Assembly (NCBI RefSeq): GCF_000299895.1
Contig: NZ_AMRG01000019.1
Coordinates: 1-40,810 of the forward strand
Length of the DNA stretch: 40,810 nucleotides
Source: Idiomarina xiamenensis 10-D-4
GTDB lineage: Bacteria > Pseudomonadota > Gammaproteobacteria > Enterobacterales > Alteromonadaceae
Reading direction: 5' to 3'
The notes below the pieces were generated by a model. The model saw nothing but the letters and a program-made list of their open reading frames with translations, was not told the origin of the DNA and made no database searches. Shown in pieces: positions 8,375-15,180 of the stretch. The position numbers and the translations under genes are program-made. The stretch's first letter is position 1. Each line of letters starts with the position of its first letter.

Positions 8375-8761
8375 ATGCGTAAGACATTATTAGCAATTGC
8401 CACAGTTGCCGCTATGGGTACCGCATCAACCGCCGCATTGGCGCAGGATGCGCAGCAACAGCAACAAGCGATGCCACAGGCAGAGCAGCAAGCTGAGCCG
8501 ATTTCTGATGCGATGTTGCTGAAGTTTTCTGAAGCTATGAAAGATGTTCGTGATATCACCGGTAAATATGCCGATGAGTTCCAGAACGCCGAAAATGCTG
8601 AGGAAGCACAAGAAATTCAGCAAAAAGCGCAGGAAGAAATGATCGCAGCGGTCAACGATGCTGGCTTGACGCCGCAAGAGTACAACATGATTGTACAGCA
8701 GGCGCAGCAAGATGAAGCATTACGCGCTCGTTTACAAGAGCTGACCGGCGAAGACGCTTAA
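8375..8761 (+). CDS. Secreted DUF4168 domain protein
   Basis: This 128-residue exported protein has a clear Sec signal peptide, MRKTLLAIATVAAMGTAST, cleaved after ALA-Q. The mature part starts with a Gln-rich stretch followed by an alpha-helical DUF4168 domain (FSEAMKDVRDITGKYADEF and GLTPQEYNMIVQQAQQDEA are typical). DUF4168 proteins are periplasmic and of unknown function. The ATG at 8375 has AAGGAG six bases upstream; in-frame ATG codons further up would precede the signal peptide and lack this. It is divergent from the sigma-54 two-component system, has its own sigma-54-like promoter and ends in a strong terminator, so it is a single-gene unit and probably a direct target of that system. 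Confidence 0.82.
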   Translation: MRKTLLAIATVAAMGTASTAALAQDAQQQQQAMPQAEQQAEPISDAMLLKFSEAMKDVRDITGKYADEFQNAENAEEAQEIQQKAQEEMIAAVNDAGLTPQEYNMIVQQAQQDEALRARLQELTGEDA

Positions 8762-8819
8762 GCGACAACATTTTAATGAAAGGATAGTGGTTGGCACGGA
8801 TGCCAATTAATATTGAAAA

Positions 8820-8848
8820 GGGCGCTAACGAAAGTTAGCGCCCTTTTT
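8820..8848 (+). terminator. Rho-independent terminator after the DUF4168 gene
   Basis: A perfect 10-bp stem, GGGCGCTAAC (8820-8829) with GTTAGCGCCC (8834-8843), has a GAAA tetraloop and is followed by TTTTT. This is a textbook intrinsic terminator. Confidence 0.96.
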
Positions 8849-8879
8849 AATCCGGTATGATCAACCATTAGATAAACCG

Positions 8880-9284
8880 TTAAATCTCGTCGCTCGCCGC
8901 ATCACTACCAGCAACGCCACTTTCATCACTACTCTCACCACCACTATCATCACTACTATCACTGGCCGTAAACCACTGCATAATACGGGTACGCGCGACA
9001 GAAAAGGCGATGGTGCCGAGCAAAGTGCCCAGCTGATTACGTTTGTCATGCTCGGATGAACTATCTGAACTGTCACTATTTGTCGAACTGCAATGTCGCG
9101 GACGCTGCCACAACCAACCCAAAATAAAGGCGGTAGCGATACTTTGTGGCCGCGCCAACTGACGTTTTTTACGCCACCAATAACGGCGTTGTTGGTGACT
9201 TAGCACGGTCCGCTGCATCATCAGCTTTTGTTGTTGCAGAGCGACTTGGCGTTGTAGCTGGCGGCGACCATTATTCCATAGCAC
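8880..9284 (-). CDS. YqjK-like small protein with an acidic Ser/Asp-rich tail
   Basis: This small protein is about 134 residues if started at the GTG at 9284, which has AAGGAG seven bases upstream and overlaps the end of the previous gene by 14 bases. The first half is basic and helical (NNGRRQLQRQVALQQQK, then RRYWWRKKRQLARP), followed by a short hydrophobic segment SIATAFILGWLW. This resembles E. coli YqjK, and the gene order DUF883, YqjE-like, this gene copies yqjD-yqjE-yqjK. Unlike YqjK, it has two acidic Ser/Asp/Gly tracts in the last 70 residues. YqjK has no known activity; the operon is linked to the inner membrane and stationary phase in E. coli. The match is weak at residue level and rests mainly on order. 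Confidence 0.6.
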   Translation of the reverse strand: MLWNNGRRQLQRQVALQQQKLMMQRTVLSHQQRRYWWRKKRQLARPQSIATAFILGWLWQRPRHCSSTNSDSSDSSSEHDKRNQLGTLLGTIAFSVARTRIMQWFTASDSSDDSGGESSDESGVAGSDAASDEI

Positions 9285-9714
9285 GATAACGCTCCTTATT
9301 TGCCTCACCATCGCTTTCGGTTTGGCTATCGGCGTGTTTAGCATTATCGGCTTGTTCGGCCTCTCGTGGCTTTAAACCCGCTTCTTGCAGGGTCACATCA
9401 AAACGCAGCCGCTGCGCGTTGCGTTTGACGCTATTCCATAACAACCAGCCGGTCACCACACACAACAAGCCAGCCAAAAGCAAACTTGGCACCACGGGTA
9501 ACCCGAGCTGCCAAGCGGCGACGGCGATGGTGGCAATCAATAATAGCCAACCGGTGACGGCTAACACCGCCACCGCACAACTGAGTGCCAGCATTTTTAC
9601 CGCAGCCAGAACGACCAAACGCCCCTCTAGCTGCGCCAATTCCAGCCAGTTACCCAGCCATTGCCAATAACCTTTACCCAGCCCTCGCAGGCTGGGTTCT
9701 GAAGAATCAGACAT
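9271..9714 (-). CDS. YqjE-like phage-holin-superfamily inner-membrane protein
   Basis: This 147-residue protein has a short N terminus and two adjoining hydrophobic hairpin helices (about residues 40-95, including AVAVLAVTGWLLLIATIAVA and LLLAGLLCVVTGWLLW), then a charged, acidic C terminus. This is the layout of the YqjE/DUF1469 family, often labelled phage holin family protein although not phage-borne. E. coli YqjE is an inner-membrane protein co-expressed with the ribosome-tethering YqjD. It lies 17 bases after the DUF883 gene and overlaps the YqjK-like gene, so the three form one operon. Confidence 0.78.
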   Translation of the reverse strand: MSDSSEPSLRGLGKGYWQWLGNWLELAQLEGRLVVLAAVKMLALSCAVAVLAVTGWLLLIATIAVAAWQLGLPVVPSLLLAGLLCVVTGWLLWNSVKRNAQRLRFDVTLQEAGLKPREAEQADNAKHADSQTESDGEANKERYRAME

Positions 9715-9731
9715 AGGCTAAGACAATACCG

Positions 9732-10037
9732 TTATTTACGACGACAAAGCGACGTGACCACGGCGCCAGCTAAAAAGGCCAAGCCGATCGTTTTTAACGG
9801 GTTCTCTCGAGTGTAAGTGCAAACCGCATTGCTCACATCACGCGAACGTTGACCGGCTTGTTCAGCAAAATGCTGCGCCTGCTCTTTCAAGCCATCGGCA
9901 ACATCATGTAATTTGTCAGAGCTACGACCGGCCGCATCGGCAGCTTTGTCGACGGCAGCATGTGCTTTCTCAGCAGCCTTATCGACGCGTGCATGTGCGC
10001 GTTGTTCGGTTTCCTTGGTCTGTGGTGCTTTAGCCAT
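9732..10037 (-). CDS. DUF883 (YqjD/ElaB-like) C-tail-anchored membrane protein
   Basis: This 101-residue protein is a long charged helix with Ala/Asp/Lys repeats (RVDKAAEKAHAAVDKAADAA), followed by the DUF883 ending NPLKTIGLAFLAGAVVTSL and a basic tail CRRK. In E. coli, YqjD and ElaB use this single C-terminal helix to sit in the inner membrane and can tether ribosomes in stationary phase. AGGAGG lies shortly before the ATG on the minus strand, a very strong site that fits an abundant protein. It is the first gene of the yqjDEK-like operon. Family assignment is firm; function is by analogy. Confidence 0.85.
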   Translation of the reverse strand: MAKAPQTKETEQRAHARVDKAAEKAHAAVDKAADAAGRSSDKLHDVADGLKEQAQHFAEQAGQRSRDVSNAVCTYTRENPLKTIGLAFLAGAVVTSLCRRK

Positions 10038-10182
10038 AATGACTTCCTCCTTGCGTTATGAATGACAAGCCGACTGCCTAAAAACCAGTCAGCTCCACCT
10101 TAAGCTTACGCACGGAACCGTCAATATGGATCTAAATCGGGCTAATTTGCGAAAGATTTACGCAGCGGCTAGCTGTCTGTCG
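10038..10182. other. Intergenic region upstream of the DUF883 gene
   Basis: A hairpin GCCGACTG/CAGTCAGC (10068-10092, one wobble pair) lies 30 bases before the DUF883 start. No gene is seen, and no confident promoter could be identified. Confidence 0.3.
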
Positions 10183-10764
10183 CTAAGCACTGAAGTCATT
10201 ATGTGGATCGGTGTCGGCAAATATGGCGTACTTTTCAATTTGCAGTAAAAACTGACGTAAGTTTACACGTTCGCTTAAATCGATACGCTCGCGGAAAACT
10301 CCCCAACTTAAAAAGCAACCTAAACGCAATTGACCGTCGCTAAACGGGCGTCCGCTACTACGCTCAAGCGACCAGCGACGTTGCTCCAAGTGATCAAGAA
10401 TACTCTCGATACGCTGATACTGACGCGCTAAGTATTGGCTTTGTTCAGCGCCGATACCCTCGCGACTCAATAAGAACGTGTTGACCACCGCGTCCAGCGC
10501 GGTATTGACCATTAACAACAAGTTGAAATCTTCAATATCCGCACAAAAGCTCTCGCCAGCTTGTTCACGGACGTAGCGCAGAATGCTGACTGAGTCGTTC
10601 AAGCGTAACTCGCCATCATCCAAAAATGGTACCTTGGCAGTCGCCGACAACTGCTGACTTTGGCTGTGATCGGTCAGAATAAATTCGTAATCCTGCTCGG
10701 TCTCGGCCAGTGCAATACGACAATGGCGCACAAAGGGTGACGTATAACTGCCGTATAATTTCAT
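10183..10764 (-). CDS. Glutathione S-transferase family protein
   Basis: This 193-residue protein starts with the thioredoxin-like GST domain (MKLYGSYTSPFVRHCRIAL). The cis-Pro motif AKVPFLDDGELRLNDS includes the Glu/Asn-Asp-Ser glutathione-binding loop, with NDSVSILRYV entering the helical C-terminal domain. Ser/Thr near residues 7-9 could be the catalytic residue as in beta- or zeta-like bacterial GSTs; the substrate cannot be told. ATG 10764 has GAGG upstream; a GTG one codon earlier is less likely. It starts 8 bases after the mltC stop, so it is translated from the same message, though no functional link is evident. Confidence 0.85.
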   Translation of the reverse strand: MKLYGSYTSPFVRHCRIALAETEQDYEFILTDHSQSQQLSATAKVPFLDDGELRLNDSVSILRYVREQAGESFCADIEDFNLLLMVNTALDAVVNTFLLSREGIGAEQSQYLARQYQRIESILDHLEQRRWSLERSSGRPFSDGQLRLGCFLSWGVFRERIDLSERVNLRQFLLQIEKYAIFADTDPHNDFSA

Positions 10765-10772
10765 CACTCACC

Positions 10773-11924
10773 TCAATAACGTTGTTTGTTGTTCATCACT
10801 TTATATAGATAACGGCGCGATTCCGATAATGGATGATTGGCGCTTAAACGCTGATAAACGTCCGCCGGCATCATCCGATTAATGGCCGCAACCGCCGCGG
10901 CGCGGTTACCGGCAAAGGTTTTAAACACATTGCCAGCGCCGCCGTTATAAGCAGATACCATCGCGTATTCACGACTTTTCGGGTGTTCAATGCTGACTAA
11001 GTATTGGCGATCCAAAACATGCAGATACGCGGTGCCAATATCTATATTAGTCGCAGGTTCAAACAATTGCTGTGGCGTCGGCTGGTCGTTACGCTTTTTA
11101 ATTCGTTGAAACACATCTCGTCCGGCAGTACTCGGCACCACTTGCATTAAACCATAGGCATTGGCATGGCTAACCGCATAGGGGTTAAAGCTACTTTCGG
11201 TTTCAATGATGGCGTAAATCAACGCGGGCTCTATCTGATAACGTCGGGCGGCGGTTAAAACCGCTCCGCTATATTGCTTTTCACGTAAATGTTGGTGATC
11301 GGCAACCAACGCAATGTCGACCCGGTAAACCGCCTTGCCGTGCTGCCGATATTGCTGCAATTGCTGGCTGATCAAGTACTCGGCAAAGCGCTCGGCACGC
11401 CACCGGTATTGCACCACGACGCCATCATGGTCACGCACTTGACCGAGCAAAAATGGCGGTCCGCTGGCGTTAGGGTCGGCGTCGGTAAAAATATCCACTG
11501 CGGTTAAATTTTGCGAGGTTAACAAGGTCGTGACTATGGCTTGCTTAAGCGCTTGACGAGGCTGCTTGAGCGCAATGGTTTCGATGCGCAAGCGACCTTG
11601 TTCAAAATCGACCTCGGCCCGCGCATGATAATCTTGAGTGTATTTCACATAGCGCTTAGGCGTCGCTACCGGCGTTTGCTGTTTACCCCAAATACCGTCC
11701 ACAACTTGTTGCAACTGCTGCATGGCTTGCTGCAACTGCCGCATATCATTAAGCAATAATTGTGGGTTTTGCTGATAACTGCTTAACCGTTGCTTTGCCA
11801 AACTCTCGACAGCGGCGCTAGGGTCTTGACTGGATAGCACCCGCATCGCCTGCTGCGGCGTTAATTGACAACTGCTTAGGCAAAGTAAAGTCAGGCCACA
11901 ACCGATCATTCGAGCTATGCGCAT
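10773..11924 (-). CDS. mltC: Membrane-bound lytic murein transglycosylase C
   Basis: This lipoprotein of about 383 residues has signal MRIARMIGCGLTLLCLSSC, with lipobox LSSC and Cys19 acylated. A DUF3393-type N-terminal domain (about 30-210) precedes a C-terminal SLT domain. The catalytic Glu lies in YAIIETESSFNPYAVS, followed by AYGLMQVVPSTAGRDVF, YAMVSAYNGGAGNVF and ESRRYLYKV, which align closely with E. coli MltC as remembered. The enzyme cleaves the MurNAc-GlcNAc bond of peptidoglycan to form 1,6-anhydro ends from the outer membrane's inner face. The start at 11924 is chosen because it gives a compact lipoprotein signal; a GTG at 11933 is possible and the ribosome site is weak. The GST gene follows 8 bases downstream. 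Confidence 0.93.
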   Translation of the reverse strand: MRIARMIGCGLTLLCLSSCQLTPQQAMRVLSSQDPSAAVESLAKQRLSSYQQNPQLLLNDMRQLQQAMQQLQQVVDGIWGKQQTPVATPKRYVKYTQDYHARAEVDFEQGRLRIETIALKQPRQALKQAIVTTLLTSQNLTAVDIFTDADPNASGPPFLLGQVRDHDGVVVQYRWRAERFAEYLISQQLQQYRQHGKAVYRVDIALVADHQHLREKQYSGAVLTAARRYQIEPALIYAIIETESSFNPYAVSHANAYGLMQVVPSTAGRDVFQRIKKRNDQPTPQQLFEPATNIDIGTAYLHVLDRQYLVSIEHPKSREYAMVSAYNGGAGNVFKTFAGNRAAAVAAINRMMPADVYQRLSANHPLSESRRYLYKVMNNKQRY

Positions 11925-12020
11925 CGTTACCACGTCGCTTTTACAAAAACTTTACTATGCCCAATGTTGGCGTTTAAAGCTAGCGTGCTGGGCAAGCAGC
12001 AATTTACCCTCAAGCAAAAA

Positions 12021-12035
12021 TGTTATATTATAACA
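12021..12035. promoter_or_regulatory. Zur-box-like palindrome upstream of the MerC-like gene
   Basis: TGTTATATTATAACA is a perfect 15-base palindrome and matches the core of the gammaproteobacterial Zur consensus (TGTTATANTATAACA) at every fixed position. It lies 21 bases before the ATG of the MerC-like gene, where a bound repressor would cover the promoter. A near-identical site stands before the COG0523 gene at 17481. Confidence 0.75.
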
Positions 12036-12056
12036 ATAACGAAGGGAGTATTTGCT

Positions 12057-12422
12057 ATGCGTGATTTAATCGGTTCTTGGTTATCGTTACTGTGCTTATG
12101 CCATTGTTTAGCGTTGCCGCTACTGGTGGTGTTTTTTGACGTGGCCATTCTGCATGATGAACATCATCATGGATTTCACTTGTTACTTATCGTTCCCATC
12201 GCGCTGCTTGCGATATTTAGCTTACCCAGTGGTTATTGCCGCCATCATCGCCTACACCCCTCGTTGATCGGCGGCACAGGAATCGTGTTGTTGGTGATGG
12301 GGCTGATTAATCATGAAGCTGAACTGCTACTCACGGTGACGGGTAGTTTATTGATGGTAGCGGCACATTGGCGCAATCGCCATTTGTGCCGCCAACAGCG
12401 TTCGCTATTTAAGCCTTCTTAA
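12057..12422 (+). CDS. MerC-domain-like inner-membrane protein, Zur-boxed
   Basis: This membrane protein of about 121 residues has four predicted helices. The first contains [12 protein letters not shown], the Cys-His-Cys-Pro motif typical of MerC-domain proteins, and a His-rich loop DEHHHGFH follows. MerC in mercury operons moves Hg(II) inward; chromosomal relatives without other mer genes are of unknown function. The Zur-like box just upstream suggests a role in zinc (or zinc-like metal) supply rather than mercury resistance. GAAGGGAG lies eight bases before ATG 12057; upstream in-frame codons would run through the box. It converges on yjdM with a 14-base overlap of the coding ends. Start and membrane nature are secure; transport activity is inference. 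Confidence 0.7.
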   Translation: MRDLIGSWLSLLCLCHCLALPLLVVFFDVAILHDEHHHGFHLLLIVPIALLAIFSLPSGYCRHHRLHPSLIGGTGIVLLVMGLINHEAELLLTVTGSLLMVAAHWRNRHLCRQQRSLFKPS

Positions 12423-12750
12423 CAAATTCGGACTTTAACTTCATGGCGCCAATGCCGTCGATTTTACAATCGATATCGTGATCGCCATCGACCAAGCGAA
12501 TATTTTTAACCTTGGTGCCGACTTTAACAACCGACGATGAGCCCTTGATTTTCAAGTCTTTAATAACCGTTACGGTATCGCCGTCGGCTAACACATGACC
12601 GACCGCATCACGGATAACGGGCTGATCAGACTCAGCCTGAGCCGCCACTTCTGACGGCGACCATTCGTGACCACACTCAGGACAAATCAACAACTGACCG
12701 TCTTCGTAAGCATATTCAGACTGGCATTGTGGACATGCAGGTATACTCAT
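12409..12750 (-). CDS. yjdM: Zinc-ribbon protein YjdM (PhnA family)
   Basis: This 113-residue cytoplasmic protein has an N-terminal zinc ribbon with paired CPQC and CPEC knuckles ([13 protein letters not shown] and [11 protein letters not shown]). A small SH3-like domain follows, with [17 protein letters not shown] and a C terminus LKSEFVKKA, almost the same as E. coli YjdM (formerly PhnA). Despite the old name it is not required for phosphonate use; its function is unclear. ATG 12750 begins the family's usual N terminus and has AGAAGG ten bases upstream; an alternative start seven codons earlier has no support. It stands alone and converges with the MerC-like gene. Confidence 0.93.
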   Translation of the reverse strand: MSIPACPQCQSEYAYEDGQLLICPECGHEWSPSEVAAQAESDQPVIRDAVGHVLADGDTVTVIKDLKIKGSSSVVKVGTKVKNIRLVDGDHDIDCKIDGIGAMKLKSEFVKKA

Positions 12751-12890
12751 TGTTTTACAACCTTCTACCAAGGCGGTGCTCTGATAACGTCACCGCCATA
12801 CTGTTAACGAACGCCAATTATACGCTAACCTCGAGCAAAGCAGAATAACCAGATAGCCACTAAGGTTATTGAGTCGTATCCGCTTGCGCC

Positions 12891-13376
12891 TCACGCCTTT
12901 GTCGGCTTTTCTGATACATACAATAATATGTGTCCTTGCACCACCACCGTACCATCGTCACGGTAGGCGGTCACCTTGACCGGCAGGTCACCGGGCTGCC
13001 ACTGTTCAGGCGACGTTTCTGCGACCACGCGAATGTGTTTACCGGTCGATTTGGCGGTGTAATCCACCTGCATACCTTTCGGTATCCAGCGCAAATGTTT
13101 CGGAATGGTTGCCTCGGCCAAGCCTCCCATAGCCATTTCCATACCGTTACAAATGGCAATCACATGCACCGTACCGATATGATTTTGCACCGCCTTGCGC
13201 TTGTTAAACTTTAGTTCGCAGTAGTTCGGTTGTAATTGGGTTACCAACGGCTTGATATTGGCGAAGTAAGGCGCTTTACGCGAAAACACCCAAGAAAATA
13301 ACCGGCTGCCAAACGGATAACGTTGAAAGCGCTGATAGAGCGATAAAATAGGATTAACAGATTGATGATCAGACAT
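12891..13376 (-). CDS. DUF4442 hotdog-fold protein, putative thioesterase
   Basis: This 161-residue protein fits DUF4442, a hotdog-fold family related to acyl-CoA thioesterases. The segments KRKAVQNHIGTVHVIAICNGMEMAMG (central helix region, about 53-78) and GMQVDYTAKSTGKHIRV are typical, with HIGTVH resembling the PaaI-like active-site helix entrance. DUF4442 members are predicted to hydrolyse acyl-CoA or similar thioesters, but few have been tested. ATG 13376 has GGGTGA about eight bases upstream; an ATG at 13391 is an alternative. It is a single gene between yjdM and the RegBA-like pair. Family call is fair; substrate unknown. Confidence 0.75.
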   Translation of the reverse strand: MSDHQSVNPILSLYQRFQRYPFGSRLFSWVFSRKAPYFANIKPLVTQLQPNYCELKFNKRKAVQNHIGTVHVIAICNGMEMAMGGLAEATIPKHLRWIPKGMQVDYTAKSTGKHIRVVAETSPEQWQPGDLPVKVTAYRDDGTVVVQGHILLYVSEKPTKA

Positions 13377-13449
13377 AAACAAGTCACCCATGTTGTACGT
13401 GACTGCCATGATAAAACAATCTAGCTAAGTTTCAGCAAAAAACGTTAAT

Positions 13450-13980
13450 TTAACGTTTAAATGGCGCATGTTTCTGTAATTTTCGCTGCAAACTGCGACG
13501 GTGCATGCCCAACGCCTCGGCGGTCGCACTGACATTACCTTGATGCGCCAGCAATACTCTCTGAATGTGCTCCCACTCGACTTGCGCCGGGGTCATCGGG
13601 GTATCGTCTATCTGCGCCTCGCGCTGAACGCTGCTGTCTTGCTGTAAGCGCGCCAATAATTCAGTTAACGCTACCGGTTTCGCTAGGTAATCGGTGGCGC
13701 CACGACGCATCGCCTCTACCGTGGTGGCGATGCTAGCGTAGCCGGTCAGCATGATAAAGTGGCGCGGGCGAAAATGCTGTTGTAAGGGCGCAATGGCATC
13801 TAAACCTGAGCTATCGGCTAATCGCATATCGAGTAAAACCGCATGCACTGATAATTCGGGCTGAGCCAATGCTTGCACGGGGTCGGCATAAGCTTGAATC
13901 GCATATTGATGATGTTGTAGGCGGCGCGCCAATACGTCTCGAAAGGCGTCGTCGTCGTCAATCAAAACCAGCCTGGTCAT
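13450..13980 (-). CDS. RegA/PrrA/ActR-family response regulator
   Basis: This 176-residue regulator has an N-terminal receiver (acidic DDD at 8-11, phospho-Asp51 in LLDMRLADSSG, Lys101 in LAKPV) and a C-terminal Fis-type HTH. The ending, EWEHIQRVLLAHQGNVS then GMHRRSLQRKLQK, is the hallmark of RegA/PrrA/ActR/RoxR regulators, which control respiration and redox-linked genes according to electron-transport state. Its ATG overlaps the stop of the kinase gene (ATGA), so the pair is coupled. It is shorter than NtrC regulators and has no AAA+ domain, so it acts with ordinary sigma factors. Confidence 0.9.
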   Translation of the reverse strand: MTRLVLIDDDDAFRDVLARRLQHHQYAIQAYADPVQALAQPELSVHAVLLDMRLADSSGLDAIAPLQQHFRPRHFIMLTGYASIATTVEAMRRGATDYLAKPVALTELLARLQQDSSVQREAQIDDTPMTPAQVEWEHIQRVLLAHQGNVSATAEALGMHRRSLQRKLQKHAPFKR

Positions 13981-15131
13981 GTGTTACTCCGAGCTACCGG
14001 CTGGTGAGGTACCAACGGTAAGCACACCGTTGTGAGCAACATCGGCCTGTCGTTCATCAGCTGCTGCCAGTTCACCTGTCCGCCAAAACGCTCAATCGTG
14101 GCATTACTTAACACTGCTCCCATGCCAAAACCGTGTTCGCTAGTCAGCATTCGTTGGCCCAACTGCTGCAGCCGTGTTTGCTGTTGAACATCTGCCGATG
14201 TTAAGGGGTTCTCCACCCGCAGCCAAAGTTGTTGTGCATGAGGTTGTAACGTCACGTTAACCTGAGCGAGCTGGTGAGGAGTCTCGGTAGTCTCATACTC
14301 GCCGTCATACAGTGCGTCACAGGCGTTAATAATGACGCTGGTCAACGCGGGTAATAAGGTCGCGTCGGCACGCACACCTAAACCCGCGTCGCTGGATTGG
14401 TCAATGCTAGCCTGCCAAGCGATGTTGGCTTCTGGTCGCGCCAAGCTGAGCGCCTGCTGTAATGCTGGCCAAAGCTCGGTCAAGGCATAATGACGCTGGC
14501 GCCGCTCACGCACGTCGTCGGCAATGCGTCGCCAACTCTGCAAATGGTTGGTGATGCGTTGCGTTTGCTGTTCGATAGGCATTAGCCAATCAGCTTGCGG
14601 ATGCTGCTCACGTGCTTCTTCTATTAGCAACTGTAAGGCTTGGGTCGGGGTAGCAACATCATGGGTCAGTTGCGCCGCGGCGGTGCCCATGGCTAACAAT
14701 TGCTCATCACGCAACTGACGTTCGCGCATGGTCGCGATAGCCTGTTCACGTTTAAACACTTGATAACGAAAGTAACGGATCACCACCGCTATCAGGCCGC
14801 TGGTCAACACAAAGCTCAGCACCATGGCACGGAAGTGCGATAACATCGCCGCACCGTGTGGACCATGTAGCGTGTGCTCGGGAAGTAACGCTAATTGAAT
14901 ACTCTGTGCCGCCACACTAACCAACAGAATGCTGCTGGCATGCGCCAGCGGTAATAGCATAAACGCTAACACCACCGGCACCAGCAGTATCGCGCTGAAG
15001 GGGTTGCTCGCAGCGCCGTGCAAGGCTATCAGACTATTTAATGCCAGTACCTCAGCAATCAATACCAAACTCGCCAACCAATGTGGCAGCCTAATTGAAC
15101 GCCGCCAAGCTAACAGCAATAATAGCAACAC
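13977..15131 (-). CDS. RegB/PrrB-like quinone-sensing histidine kinase
   Basis: This kinase is about 384 residues from GTG 15131, which has GGGAG eight bases upstream; a GTG at 15140 overlaps that site and a stop lies just before it. The N-terminal half has hydrophobic helices with HGAASNPFSAILLVPV, close to the GGxxNPF quinone-binding motif of RegB. The H box is degenerate but present (LTHDVATPTQAL), and the N box is VIINACDALYDG. The G1 region usually read DxGxG is replaced by VENPLTSAD, while the last glycine loop HGFGMGAVLSNATIERFGG is kept. The hydrophobic part looks shorter than the six helices of RegB. It pairs with the RegA-like gene and follows the receptor gene by 49 bases. Confidence 0.85.
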   Translation of the reverse strand: MLLLLLLAWRRSIRLPHWLASLVLIAEVLALNSLIALHGAASNPFSAILLVPVVLAFMLLPLAHASSILLVSVAAQSIQLALLPEHTLHGPHGAAMLSHFRAMVLSFVLTSGLIAVVIRYFRYQVFKREQAIATMRERQLRDEQLLAMGTAAAQLTHDVATPTQALQLLIEEAREQHPQADWLMPIEQQTQRITNHLQSWRRIADDVRERRQRHYALTELWPALQQALSLARPEANIAWQASIDQSSDAGLGVRADATLLPALTSVIINACDALYDGEYETTETPHQLAQVNVTLQPHAQQLWLRVENPLTSADVQQQTRLQQLGQRMLTSEHGFGMGAVLSNATIERFGGQVNWQQLMNDRPMLLTTVCLPLVPHQPVARSNT

Positions 15132-15165
15132 CCAGTTCACTCCCTAATGGCTAGCAGTATCGGCA

Positions 15166-15178
15166 ATGCTATTAGCAT
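15166..15178. repeat. 13-base palindrome between receptor and regB-like genes
   Basis: ATGCTATTAGCAT is a perfect palindrome around a central T, lying in the 49-base gap between the receptor stop and the kinase start. No T-run follows, so it is not a clear terminator and may be an operator for the regBA-like pair. Nothing else supports a role. Confidence 0.3.
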
Positions 15179-15180
15179 AC

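Noticed and set aside
8791-8806. A third sigma-54-like site, TTGGCACGGATGCCAA, after the DUF4168 gene
   Set aside because: The -24 part fits, but ten bases after GG there is AA, not GC, and no gene follows on that strand before the terminator.
9271-9714. Phage remnant, from the holin-like label of this family
   Set aside because: The gene lies in a yqjDEK-like operon with no other phage genes, so it is the housekeeping membrane family.
12057-12422. Mercury resistance operon
   Set aside because: No merA, merT, merP or merR is near and the upstream box is Zur-like. The MerR-family gene at 19859 is of ZntR/CadR type with a CDF partner.
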